Positions 16,066 through 23,708 of a stretch of 64,000 bases of DNA are shown piece after piece. Source of the DNA: Parafrankia irregularis (lineage in GTDB: Bacteria; Actinomycetota; Actinomycetes; Frankiales; Frankiaceae). A model generated the notes under the pieces. That model ran no database searches. It worked only from the letters and a program-made list of their open reading frames with translations, and was not told the DNA's origin. The DNA lies in the NCBI RefSeq assembly GCF_001536285.1, contig NZ_FAOZ01000008.1:332253-396252 (forward strand), in the 5' to 3' direction. A program made the translations under genes and the position numbers. Positions within the stretch are counted from its first letter, which is position 1. Every line of letters starts with the position of its first letter.

Positions 16066-16256
16066 ATGATCAAAATTGCTGCTGTTCCTCCTGACGACAC
16101 CCCCACCGCCGATACCGCCGCTGCCGCTGCCGCTGCCGATGCCGCTGCCGGCGATGCTGCCTTCCTGGTGGATCCCGAGGCCGTCCCGATCGCGGAGCTG
16201 GAGACCGCGATCTGCCAGTGGGCCGGCCGGATCGCGGCCGCGACGTGCGCCTGGCT
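16066..16256 (+). pseudogene. 5' fragment of DUF222/HNH endonuclease gene, split by the element
   Basis: From the ATG at 16066 the frame encodes an Ala-rich leader and then VPIAELETAICQWAGRIAAATCAWL, the start of a DUF222 (13E12-type) protein. At 16256 the similarity stops and the frame runs into the integrase region in a wrong phase until 16512. The missing remainder begins at 25676. Joining 16066-16256 to 25676-26957 gives 1473 bases, exactly 491 codons including the stop, with CAWL-GLLAAFDRHRGW across the joint. This shows that the gene was intact before integration. Confidence 0.88.
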
Positions 16257-16276
16257 ATGCGCACGATCATGCCTGC
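16251..16276 (+). other. attL: core CTGGCT with P arm
   Basis: The core CTGGCT (16251-16256) joins host sequence on the left to the element. Seven bases later CGATCATGCCTGC (16264-16276) is one arm of an inverted repeat; the matching arm is at the right end (25648-25660). The arm pair differs at one of 13 positions. Confidence 0.75.
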
Positions 16277-16310
16277 CATCTACGGGCCCACAGCGTCGTA
16301 CACTCCGCAC

Positions 16311-17753
16311 ATGTCCGGTTACGTCCCGGTCGCGGTCTACGTCCGGATCTCCTATGACCGGTACGGCAAGCGGCACGGGGTCAGTGACCAGACCTCCGAC
16401 GTCATCGACCTCATCGAGCGGACCCCCGGCCTGGTGTTGGGGGAGGTCTACGAGGACAACGACATCTCCGCGTTCAACAAGGACGCTGAGCGCCCGGAGT
16501 ACAACCGGCTGATCCGGGACGTCCGGGCGGGCAGGTGGACGGCTGTGGGCTGTGTCCGGGGCAGCCGTCTCGTCCGGCAGCGTCTGCAGCGGGCGGAGTT
16601 CATCGACCTGATGGAGTCGGTGCACGGCAAGGTCTACACGACCGACGGGACGGTCTACGACTTCGCCAGTGAGGTCGGCCGGGGCCAGTTCGACTCGGAT
16701 GGGGTGAAGGACACCAACGAGTCGGAGAAGATCTCCGCGCGGGTGACCCGCGCGCACGTCCGGATGGCGGACCAGGGCCGGTTCCCGGGCGGGAAGCGGC
16801 CGTACGGCTATCAGCGCAAGCGCGAGATCATCGGCGATGAGATCGTGGTGACCTGGCTGATCCAGCCGGAGGAAGCCGAGATCCTGCGGGAAGTGGCCCG
16901 GCGGGTGATGCGCGGCGAGTCGGTGCACGCGGTCGCGATGGACCTCAACCGGCGCGGCGTGCCGACCGCGCAAGGTCGGAAGTGGTGGGACGGCCCGGTG
17001 CTGGGACGGATGCTCGTCCGGCCGGGCATCGCCGGGCTGCGCAGCTTCAAGGGCTACGACAACATCGTGGCCCCGGGCGATTGGGAGCCGATCCTGCCGG
17101 TGGAGGAGTGGCAGGCGTTGAAGGCCACCATCGAGGAGCGGGCGGCCCGCCGGATCGTGCCCGGCAACGAGGTGAAGCAGCTCCTCGCCGGGTTCATGGT
17201 CTGCGCGACCTGCGGCACCCGGATGCGTAGCTCCGTCAGCAGCCGGCGGCCGGATGCGTTCCGGTGCTCGGTGATCGGCGACTCGTGCGCGACGAAGGTT
17301 CACGTACCGGCACGGCCGGTCGAAGACCTGCTGACCGACCTGATCGGACGCCGGTTGCGGGAGTACGCCGAGTACACGGCCGAGGAGGGTCCGTCGACCA
17401 GCGCGGCGAAGCTCGCGGAGCTGGCGTCGCGGATGGACCGGCTAGCCGGAATGTGGGCGCGCGGTGAGCTGTCAGACGAGGCGTACGGCAGCGCGCACCG
17501 CGCCGCGGAGACCGAACGCAACGACCTGCGCCGGCAGGCCGAGCAGGAGGCCCTGCGGCGGGTCGTCCTGCCCGGCCCGGACGCGATCGCCGCGTGGGAG
17601 TCGGGTGACCTGATGCGGCGCCGGTCGATTCTCACGCTGCTGGTCGACCGGATCGTGGTCGCACCGACCCGGTCGGGGCGTAAGCCGTTCGACCCCAACC
17701 GGGTGACGGTGCACTGGCGGCAGCACGAGACCGACGCCGCCGATCTGGATTAG
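16311..17753 (+). CDS. Large serine recombinase (site-specific integrase)
   Basis: This 480-residue protein has an N-terminal resolvase domain with the catalytic YVRIS (Ser14, Arg12) and the helix-linked SRLVRQRLQRAEF region; a recombinase domain from about 180 (GGKRPYGYQ, EEAEILREVARRVMRGES, GRKWWDGPVLGRML, GIAGL); a zinc ribbon with CATCGTRM and later paired Cys (CSVIGDSC); and a charged coiled-coil region near 385-440. This is the layout of phage and ICE integrases of the phiC31/phiRv1 class. ATG 16311 is chosen because MSGYVPVAVYVRIS is the normal start; 31 more in-frame codons upstream overlap attL. It catalyses integration at the CTGGCT core, cutting through a host DUF222 gene. Confidence 0.95.
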   Translation: MSGYVPVAVYVRISYDRYGKRHGVSDQTSDVIDLIERTPGLVLGEVYEDNDISAFNKDAERPEYNRLIRDVRAGRWTAVGCVRGSRLVRQRLQRAEFIDLMESVHGKVYTTDGTVYDFASEVGRGQFDSDGVKDTNESEKISARVTRAHVRMADQGRFPGGKRPYGYQRKREIIGDEIVVTWLIQPEEAEILREVARRVMRGESVHAVAMDLNRRGVPTAQGRKWWDGPVLGRMLVRPGIAGLRSFKGYDNIVAPGDWEPILPVEEWQALKATIEERAARRIVPGNEVKQLLAGFMVCATCGTRMRSSVSSRRPDAFRCSVIGDSCATKVHVPARPVEDLLTDLIGRRLREYAEYTAEEGPSTSAAKLAELASRMDRLAGMWARGELSDEAYGSAHRAAETERNDLRRQAEQEALRRVVLPGPDAIAAWESGDLMRRRSILTLLVDRIVVAPTRSGRKPFDPNRVTVHWRQHETDAADLD

Positions 17754-18052
17754 TCGTCGGCGGGCGGGTCGTGCAGGATGCGCGCGATCCGGGCCCGTAC
17801 CGGCGCGGGTAAGTCCGGTGCACGGGCGAGTGTCTCGGTGAGCCATCGTTCCCGGGCGTCGTCCGTGCCGGGGGTGGGCGCCGGGTCGGGTGTCCGCTGG
17901 GTGGGGATCGTGGTCGTCGTTGCAGCCGCGCCGGTGACGGCGCGGCTGTTGCGTTTCCGGGTACGGGTCCGTCGTGTCGTGCGTGTGCAGGCGAGGTCGG
18001 GCGACGCGACCGTGGTGGCCTCCAGAACGGCGAAACGGGGCAGACACGCCAC
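17750..18052 (-). CDS. Small hypothetical protein of the element
   Basis: A leftward frame of 100 codons ends in a TAA that overlaps the integrase stop (tail to tail). The C-terminal third, ARERWLTETLARAPDLPAPV followed by RARIARIL, is a predicted amphipathic helix pair and looks like real protein sequence; the first two thirds are Thr/Arg-rich and may be outside the gene. The GTG at 18052 is a provisional start because no clear ribosome binding site is visible. Short proteins with such tails occur beside integrases in actinobacterial elements, but no function is assigned. Confidence 0.5.
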   Translation of the reverse strand: MACLPRFAVLEATTVASPDLACTRTTRRTRTRKRNSRAVTGAAATTTTIPTQRTPDPAPTPGTDDARERWLTETLARAPDLPAPVRARIARILHDPPADD

Positions 18053-18286
18053 CGCCCGCCGGGCAGGTGCTGCCGGGCGGGCGGGTCCAGAACCGGAGAA
18101 CGCCGATCAACCCTGACCGACAGCATCTCCCACTTATTACAACGAATGGCGACCTTGAATTAATCCCATTTCCGGGCGCGGAGTCCGGCCACCGGCGGAC
18201 CCGGGGCCAATCGGTGCGCCGTGCGGCGCGGCCCGGTGAGTGTCAGGCGATGGTTGAACTGGCCTGCAGGGCGCTGTGAGCCGGGT

Positions 18287-18766
18287 TCAGTCGTTCGTGG
18301 TGTCGGTGTCGGGATGGGGCCCAGTCATCCGGTCTGGCTCTGCGCCGAGGAACCACGCGACTGGAGCGTCGCTGGCTGGATCGGCGACGCGCCGCACACG
18401 CCCAGGCCGCCCTGGCGACGCTGGCCGGGCAGGTTCGGCGGTTGGGGCGGAGCCCATGACGAAGGTGCCGATGACGGTCACGCCGTCCTGCTCGTAGACC
18501 GGGATCAGGGTTCGCTCTCCGGCCGCACGCCGTGCTTCGGCTTTCCTGTTCCATTCGGCCCGTTCAGCGGGCGGCAGATCGGTACCGCGCGCAGCTTCCA
18601 TTTCGGTCCGCCTGATGTAGCCGCGCTTCCCGTCCCTGAGCCCAGCCGAGATCAGGTCCGGCCAGTCGCTTTGAGGCAGGCCGAGCTTCACGGCCGGCAC
18701 TGCCGAGCCGTAGGTCTCTCCGGCCGCATTGGTCGGCCAGACTGGTCGTGACTCATCATCGGGCAT
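18287..18766 (-). CDS. Hypothetical protein of the element
   Basis: This leftward gene encodes about 159 residues. The central stretch AVPAVKLGLPQSDWPDLISA, RDGKRGYIRRTEMEAARG and RTLIPVYEQDGVTVIGTFVMG has the alternating strand/helix character of a folded domain, and the last 50 residues are Pro/Arg-rich. The ATG at 18766 (MPDDESRPVW) is favoured; an ATG seven codons upstream is possible and neither has a strong ribosome binding site. The family is not recognised. It lies in the accessory part behind the integrase and reads towards it. Confidence 0.6.
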   Translation of the reverse strand: MPDDESRPVWPTNAAGETYGSAVPAVKLGLPQSDWPDLISAGLRDGKRGYIRRTEMEAARGTDLPPAERAEWNRKAEARRAAGERTLIPVYEQDGVTVIGTFVMGSAPTAEPARPASPGRPGRVRRVADPASDAPVAWFLGAEPDRMTGPHPDTDTTND

Positions 18767-18938
18767 AGCGCCATCGTCTACGCCCATCCCGCCGACGCCG
18801 TGCGCCGCCCCCGACGCCAGGCCCGGGTCGCCGCGATCAGTTGGAACGGACACTTGAGGGGCCACCCCAGGCCAGACCGGATGACGTAAGGCCACCACCA
18901 CAGACGCAAGACCAGATGCGGCGACGCTTGACGAGTGA

Positions 18939-19110
18939 GGTAGCGCGCTGGCCGCCACGGGTAGCGGTGGCGCTACCCGTGGCGCTACCGGTCAGACCGG
19001 GTCTGACCTGCGGACATCGGCGAAGGTAGCGGGTAGCGGCCGGCACCGCCGACCGGCCGCGATCGGCCGTAGATGGGGGTGCGCCGGGCGGCATTGCCGC
19101 TACCGCTACC
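18939..19110. repeat. Cluster of GGTAGC/GCTACC repeats and two perfect inverted repeats
   Basis: ACGGGTAGCG-GTGG-CGCTACCCGT (18957-18980) has perfect 10-bp arms. GGTCAGACC-G-GGTCTGACC (18990-19008) has perfect 9-bp arms. Further GGTAGC or GCTACC copies lie at 18939-18944, 18983-18988, 19025-19037 and about 19098-19110. Such density is typical of protein-binding clusters at origins or control regions. Confidence 0.75.
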
Positions 19111-19280
19111 ACCGGCGGCCCGCCCGGCCGATGGTCGCGCCCATCGACAACCTTGACAATCAATCACTCTAAGCAACTATCGCAAGCGGGAGGGTCGGAC
19201 CGGCCTGCCGCACGCGTCCCGGCACGAGGAGGGGTCAGATACGCGTTTCGGCGGCTTTTCGCGGATCCGACGAGGCACCC

Positions 19281-19359
19281 GCTAACACGCTAAGTCCCAG
19301 CTCAGAAGCACTATGGCCCGCTAACGGTGGTGCTAACAGTTAGCACCCCTGCCGCTAAC
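19281..19359. repeat. GCTAAC repeat cluster with palindrome TGCTAACAGTTAGCA
   Basis: GCTAAC occurs at 19281-19286, 19320-19325 and 19354-19359, and twice in opposite directions in the palindrome TGCTAACAGTTAGCA (19331-19345, 7-bp arms around one base). GCTAAG at 19289-19294 is a variant. All lie within 80 bp. Confidence 0.7.
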
Positions 19360-19959
19360 AACTCGTGCTCCCGACGACGCGCCGACCATTACGATTCGTA
19401 GTCGGAATGGTCGTGCGCACCGGCCGAAGTGACCACGACGCGCACCCCGGGGCTTCGGCACCAGCCGACCAACAAACCGCGCACCGTCGCCGGGCGCACC
19501 GCGGCCGAGAACCGGTCCGCCGCAACCTGCACCGATCATCACGTGATGACCGTGGCGCCATGCGCGACCGGTAAGGACATCCACGGGGGCCACGGCCCGC
19601 GAACGCGCCGAGACCGTCCCCAGATGCACCGTACGGCCACCCCGCCGGCTACCTTCGGTGATCGACCGCGCGGCGGACGTCCGATCGCCAGACGGTTTGC
19701 AGTCGGACGCGGGGAGAGGTCTCAATGCTGGTTTTCCCCGGTTCTCGCGATTCCGCCGACCTGGCCGCTTACACGAAAACACCCAGCTCAAAGCCAGTTT
19801 CACCCGCTTTACAGGGGTGCTTACGTAAGCAGCCGTGCCGCTTGCGGCAAGCACCAGCGACCCGCGCCCAACGCAGCCTCATTCGTCACTGTCCGCCAGC
19901 TCTCCGGGAGCAGGAGGGGCTGTCGGGCGACGACCGACGGTCGGATCTCAGGCCACAGT

Positions 19960-20157
19960 TCACGTGCCGTCGTCAGGGGCAGGCCGACGGCGGGCGATCC
20001 ACTCCTGAACGTCCGACGGGCGCCACAGCCGGAAGTGCCGGACGGTCTGCACCGGGACCGGGAAGTCCGGCCGGTGCGAGAGCTGACGCGCCCGCTCTGT
20101 CGTGACCCCAAGCTCCTTGGCGATGTCGCCGGTCGTCCACAGCGATTCGTCGGTCAC
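19960..20157 (-). CDS. Excisionase-like helix-turn-helix protein
   Basis: This 65-residue protein has the winged-helix layout of AlpA/excisionase-type MerR-like proteins: LWTTGDIAKELGVTTERARQ (HTH), FPVPVQTVRHFRLW (wing), and RPSDVQEWIARRR (last helix). Such proteins act as recombination directionality factors or small regulators. The GTG at 20157 is chosen; a TTG nine codons upstream lies inside the inverted repeat 20176-20207. A TATACC at 20167-20172 on this strand would fit a leaderless promoter. It is divergent from the 20307 gene and probably controls both directions. Confidence 0.75.
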   Translation of the reverse strand: MTDESLWTTGDIAKELGVTTERARQLSHRPDFPVPVQTVRHFRLWRPSDVQEWIARRRPAPDDGT

Positions 20158-20175
20158 GGGCGCGATGGTATAGCC

Positions 20176-20207
20176 CAACCCCAAACAGCCACCTACTATT
20201 GGGGTTG
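20176..20207. promoter_or_regulatory. Inverted repeat CAACCCCAA / TTGGGGTTG between divergent genes
   Basis: Two perfect 9-bp arms (20176-20184 and 20199-20207) are 14 bp apart between the excisionase-like gene and the rightward gene at 20307. TACTAT at 20194-20199 could be a -10 box for the rightward gene. The repeat is a likely operator for the HTH protein (inference). Confidence 0.55.
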
Positions 20208-20306
20208 CCCTACCCCAAGAGGTCCACGCAGCGGTCCGAGGTCAGTGCTGGCACACCGTCCCCGGACCTGGACCACACCCCTGCCACTGACAGGAGACGT
20301 GACCCT

Positions 20307-20720
20307 GTGCCCAGTATTCAGCCCCCCGACCACGGCCCCTGGCGCAACCCGTTCGACGGGCAGCGCTTCGTGTCCGTCCGCCGCACCGACCGGGGACTCT
20401 ACGAACTCACCCTCACCCCCGGCGCCGACCTCCACGACCTCATCGACGTCACCGCAACCCTGCCCCGCGTCGTCTACCTCGACCACCGACCCGCAGAACC
20501 CACCGACCCGACCGTCATCCTGACCTTCGGCCCTATCCCCACACCCGCCCGGCGCCCGGCCCACCCCGACACCGACGGCCCCGTCGGCTGGACACCCACC
20601 GTCGACACCACCACCGACCCCCCGACGCTGGCCGAGGCCGACTTCCGCTCCATCCTCGACGCCCGGATCTACCGCCTGTACGGACGCCACCTCAACGACA
20701 TCGCCCACCCGACCACGTAG
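20307..20720 (+). CDS. Hypothetical protein of the element
   Basis: This 137-residue acidic, Pro/Thr-rich protein contains FDGQRFVSVRRTDRGLYELT, ADLHDLIDVTATLPRVVYLD and a C-terminal helix EADFRSILDARIYRLYGRHL. The GTG at 20307 follows CAGGAGACG (20291-20299), which decides the start; the frame is open further upstream through the operator region. It is divergent from the excisionase-like gene and followed by a strong terminator. I do not recognise the family. Position next to an HTH protein suggests a role in control or maintenance of the element. Confidence 0.65.
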   Translation: MPSIQPPDHGPWRNPFDGQRFVSVRRTDRGLYELTLTPGADLHDLIDVTATLPRVVYLDHRPAEPTDPTVILTFGPIPTPARRPAHPDTDGPVGWTPTVDTTTDPPTLAEADFRSILDARIYRLYGRHLNDIAHPTT

Positions 20721-20739
20721 ATCGTCTAGCAGGCAGGAA

Positions 20740-20763
20740 GGGGCGCCCCCGGGCGCCCCTTTT
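20740..20763 (+). terminator. Rho-independent terminator
   Basis: GGGGCGCCC-CC-GGGCGCCCC followed by TTTT lies 20 bp after the stop at 20720. It has a perfect GC stem and a short U-tract. Confidence 0.85.
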
Positions 20764-20792
20764 CACATCTCTGGGGCAGTGCGCCAGACAGC

Positions 20793-20879
20793 TGCTAGAC
20801 CACTAGAGCCCAGTTCACGGCTCCAATCAACCGCTAGACCACCTGCTAGACCTAGCATCCCCACCTGCTAGACCTAGCA
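20793..20879. repeat. Iteron-like GCTAGACC repeats
   Basis: GCTAGACC occurs four times: within 20793-20801, 20832-20840, and in two copies of the palindromic TGCTAGACCTAGCA (20844-20857 and 20866-20879). The last two belong to an 18-bp direct repeat CACCTGCTAGACCTAGCA with a 22-bp period, i.e. two helical turns. The rest of the 480-bp space up to 21247 shows no gene; it contains the upstream region of the AT-rich gene. Confidence 0.8.
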
Positions 20880-21247
20880 GGGCCCCCTGTACAGAGCAGG
20901 TGCCCCCAGCAGCGTCCGCCAACGCGTTCGGGAACCTCTATGCACGCCCGATTCGAGGAATTCCCTGCGAGCCGACCAACTGTAGAACGCCGTCCGAGTG
21001 GCAGGCTCCGCCGTCAGACTCCACCCACCACCGAGACGATCTTCCGGCGAGCGTGTTGCGAAGGCTACAGCGCGGTCGAACGCGCCGAGATGAGTCCGCC
21101 AGCGGACCCTTGCGTCGTAGTTCGCGCGAAGAGCGGGGCGCAGCGGATCGCGCACAGTCGGTCGAAGCGTCCGATGCGCCATATTGACGGCAAGTAGCTC
21201 ACTGGGCACACTGTGCGTGGAGTTGACTGGATCTGCCGGGGGGAAAA

Positions 21248-22762
21248 TTGAAAGTCAACATATTTTTGATTCCGCCTAGAAGTGTTCCCGACATGAAAGA
21301 GAAATTTGAGGATGTCGGGCTTCAGGTAATTCACAGTGGAAGTCTTTCGGGCTGGTCATCCTCTTTCTATTTTTCGGGAAACGAAGAGGCGATGCCATGG
21401 GTCGAGATATACGCAGAGTTCTTCCCTGAAGGTGTAGATCCGCTAAATCGAACGTACTATGCGGCCTATGTGCTGGAGAAAGGACTACACTGCTTCGTAA
21501 TCACGTACGGAAAAAGTCATTTCTATGTGCGACCATTTTGCGATCATGATTTCGGCATTGAGATGGCGAAGCGTGTAGCAGATCCAGACTGGATTAGACA
21601 GAAGTCCTCAAAAAGGTTCGCCGGTCGTAGGCGAAAGGAGATAAACGCCTACATCAGCAACAGTGCACTTGAGATCGAAAGCGGCGAGTCAATCGACTAT
21701 CTCCATGCCACACTGGCGGATGAGCTAGAGGAGAGCTTCGGAAAATACGGAAAATTTGGTTCTTCGATACTCATTAATCCTTCCATCGGAAAAGAAGACC
21801 TAGGAGTACTCCTAGACAGGATCGTGTCAACCCTTCGAGAGGCGTCCCGCTTCACACTCCCACGAACAACTTACATAACCGATGAGAACGAGATCCAGAA
21901 ATACGATGCGCGACTCCGTGCTTCCATCCTTGGCCGCGAGCCGGAACAAGCGGAGTTCAGTGGAGCAAGCCATGAGATTGTCGGCGTCGATTTCGTGTTC
22001 AGTGGGAATGAAGACTTCTCACTCTATGCCCGGGGGCACAGAAAGGTTGCCGTCGACGAACTCGACATGAACTCGCTCCGGCAATATATTCGAGTTCAAG
22101 GGGTACCCTCGGATAAAGTTCTCGACATTAGGGTAAAGGTCGACCGGGAGGGCCAGAAATCCTACTCGCGGAGCCTTAAAGCGTCGCTCGACTTTGTGGT
22201 CGATGGCGCAAATGTCACTCTCGCTCAAGGGAAATGGCTCCGATTCAACGAAGATTATCTCAACCAACTCAATGCGCAGGTCGACCGGATCCTTATCGAA
22301 GAGGTTGAGCCGGACCTTCTCGTGATCGTCGGCGAGGAAGAGGATCTTAACGCCGCCGCGACAGAGAGGCACGGCTACACGTCGGCGGACAAGGATTTCT
22401 CGAAAATTAAGGTAGGAAAAGGGACTCTAGTAGAGGCCTGGGACCTCTATCGCGATACAACAGCGTACGCCGTGAAGTTCGGGAAATCTCAGAAGCTTGG
22501 CTACGTCGTCGACCAGGCAATGAATGTGCTCGAAATCCTGCGGAACAACGCCAATACGGTTGAACTTGATATAAATCTCAAAGCTTACACCCTCTGGCTC
22601 GGGTTCGATCTAGTCAAAGTACCCGAATCCCTGTCGGCTTCAAAGTCGATCATCCTGAAACAAAAGATTGACGCCTGGGCTAGGCAGTGCCGAAACATGA
22701 ACATCGAGCCGCGCATAAAAATGTCGCTGTGCCGCAAGAAAAGCAGGGATCAGCTAGTATGA
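21248..22762 (+). CDS. DUF6119/TIGR04141-like protein, AT-rich foreign cargo gene
   Basis: This 504-residue protein resembles the sporadically distributed TIGR04141 (DUF6119) family: NIFLIPPRS at the N terminus, YYAAYVLEKGLHCFVITYGK, SHFYVRPFCDHDFGIEMAKR, then a long alpha/beta region and KIKVGKGTLVEAWDLY near 395-410. The C-terminal 90 residues differ from what I recall of the family. No function is established to my knowledge; the family is known for patchy occurrence on mobile DNA. Base use is unlike all neighbours: two 60-base lines counted by eye are 48% GC against about 70% around. The TTG start at 21248 follows GGGGGGAAAA. It stands alone, with a repeat cluster before it and a hairpin after it. 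Confidence 0.8.
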   Translation: MKVNIFLIPPRSVPDMKEKFEDVGLQVIHSGSLSGWSSSFYFSGNEEAMPWVEIYAEFFPEGVDPLNRTYYAAYVLEKGLHCFVITYGKSHFYVRPFCDHDFGIEMAKRVADPDWIRQKSSKRFAGRRRKEINAYISNSALEIESGESIDYLHATLADELEESFGKYGKFGSSILINPSIGKEDLGVLLDRIVSTLREASRFTLPRTTYITDENEIQKYDARLRASILGREPEQAEFSGASHEIVGVDFVFSGNEDFSLYARGHRKVAVDELDMNSLRQYIRVQGVPSDKVLDIRVKVDREGQKSYSRSLKASLDFVVDGANVTLAQGKWLRFNEDYLNQLNAQVDRILIEEVEPDLLVIVGEEEDLNAAATERHGYTSADKDFSKIKVGKGTLVEAWDLYRDTTAYAVKFGKSQKLGYVVDQAMNVLEILRNNANTVELDINLKAYTLWLGFDLVKVPESLSASKSIILKQKIDAWARQCRNMNIEPRIKMSLCRKKSRDQLV

Positions 22763-22785
22763 GCGGCGGCGCATTCACCGACGTG

Positions 22786-22807
22786 ACTGCACTTCCTCAA
22801 GTGCAGT
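22786..22807 (+). terminator. Hairpin after the DUF6119-like gene
   Basis: ACTGCACTT-CCTC-AAGTGCAGT has perfect 9-bp arms and a 4-base loop, 24 bp after the stop, followed by TGCATTTC. The U-tract is weak, so it may be a poor terminator. Confidence 0.6.
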
Positions 22808-22899
22808 TGCATTTCATCTACACGCCCCGAACCTGATGCGCGCGAGGCTTTGATGTCGCAAAATAATTCTATGCCGCGCCTCAATTTTGTACATTAGTC

Positions 22900-23247
22900 T
22901 TAATTCGGCGACTTTTCGGATAGCGCTTCATCGACACCGGACTCTCGGATCATCGGCTCGCAGCCGCCGACCTTCGTGAAAATCGTCCACGCAATTAGTT
23001 CGCAGGTCTCGCGGGTGATGCGCCGCGTGATCCGCTGGGTTCGGTCTTCCACTTCCAGGGGAAGAATAACGTTTGGGTCTTGCAGTTTCTCGTGTGCCCA
23101 GATGTGGGCTTCGTTCCAGGTGGCGAAGATAGCGACCTGGACTCCGTAACCGTTCAGGACGGCGTAGGGTCGGATGCGTTGGGCTACGGCTTCGCCGAAC
23201 GTCCTTCCTCTCGGCCGGTGATCTTTGCTAGCTGGTCCTTGATCCAC
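22900..23247 (-). CDS. Hypothetical protein of the element
   Basis: This 115-residue leftward protein contains RIRPYAVLNGYGVQVAIFAT, WNEAHIWAHEKLQDPNVILP and ITRRITRETCELIAWTIF, a mixed alpha/beta pattern that looks like a folded domain. The GTG at 23247 is decided by CGGAGGAAG 5-12 bases before it. It overlaps the upstream gene by 64 bases, so the two are probably translationally coupled. The last residues are acidic. No family is recognised. It ends 137 bp from the DUF6119-like gene and is convergent with it. Confidence 0.65.
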   Translation of the reverse strand: MDQGPASKDHRPRGRTFGEAVAQRIRPYAVLNGYGVQVAIFATWNEAHIWAHEKLQDPNVILPLEVEDRTQRITRRITRETCELIAWTIFTKVGGCEPMIRESGVDEALSEKSPN

Positions 23248-23456
23248 CTGACTTCCTCCGTGGCGTTTTCGGCTCGCTCCATCAGCGCGGCGTATTCGAG
23301 GGGTTCGACGGGAAGGCGGTCTCGGTAACCGATGAGCCTGCCTTCCAGCTCCTCCACCGCGGTCACGGCGACGTCACCCTGCAAGTTCAAAAGCCTCAGC
23401 GGGAGATCGGCGCCGAGCTTAGGTGCGCCCGAACGGCCACCGCTTATCTGTTCCAC
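23184..23456 (-). CDS. Small helical protein of the element
   Basis: This 90-residue leftward protein is mainly helical: GDVAVTAVEELEGRLIGYRD and ALMERAENATEEVRWIKDQL are likely coiled-coil segments, followed by a basic tail. The GTG at 23456 is preceded by AAAGAAAGGG; further upstream the frame is open but Arg/Gly-rich and unlikely to be coding. It overlaps the next gene by 64 bases. The pair may act together; function is unknown. The 252 bases between this gene and the XRE gene at 23709 show no further gene. Confidence 0.6.
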   Translation of the reverse strand: MEQISGGRSGAPKLGADLPLRLLNLQGDVAVTAVEELEGRLIGYRDRLPVEPLEYAALMERAENATEEVRWIKDQLAKITGREEGRSAKP

Positions 23457-23708
23457 TGCCTGCCCTTTCTTTCGCCCGGGGTATCGCGTGGAGCGGCACC
23501 CGAGGCCGAGGAGCGCACCGCCGCATGCTGGTGTGCGGCCTTCTCGACCCGGCCCCGGGGCCTGAGGCAAGCGTGGGATCAACAGCTCGTGATCACTAGA
23601 ACGGGCACGCATGACCGGCATGCGCCGGGCGCATAGGCGACCGACCGTGGTGGATAGACTACGCAGGCAAGATCCGGACCCGGGAGGTCATGAAGGGGCG
23701 CCCTTGCG

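Larger units (their letters stand above)
18767..19959. other. Long non-coding zone of the element
   Basis: No convincing gene is seen in these 1193 bases on either strand; the open frames present are low-complexity shadows. The zone instead contains two groups of inverted repeats, listed separately (18939-19110 and 19281-19359). It may hold an origin of transfer or replication, or a large regulatory region; that is inference. Confidence 0.6.

Noticed and set aside
16218..16310. Longer integrase N terminus from 16218
   Set aside because: The first 31 codons lie in the DUF222 coding region and attL; the conserved recombinase start is MSGYVPVAVYVRIS at 16311.
15003..17303. 766-codon open frame on the minus strand
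   Set aside because: It runs antisense to the SDR and the integrase and has the Arg/Ala/Asp-rich composition of high-GC shadow frames.
18837..19163. 108-codon leftward frame
   Set aside because: It covers the inverted-repeat cluster and is low complexity.
19429..20523. 364-codon rightward frame
   Set aside because: It runs antisense to the HTH gene and through the operator; Arg/Thr/Pro-rich without domain pattern.
20793..20879. CRISPR-like repeat
   Set aside because: Copies are short, irregularly spaced and palindromic, with 4-30 base gaps of no spacer type; no cas genes are present.
20874..21209. 111-codon leftward frame between the repeat cluster and the AT-rich gene
   Set aside because: No ribosome binding site, no recognisable domain and biased composition; it overlaps the repeat cluster.
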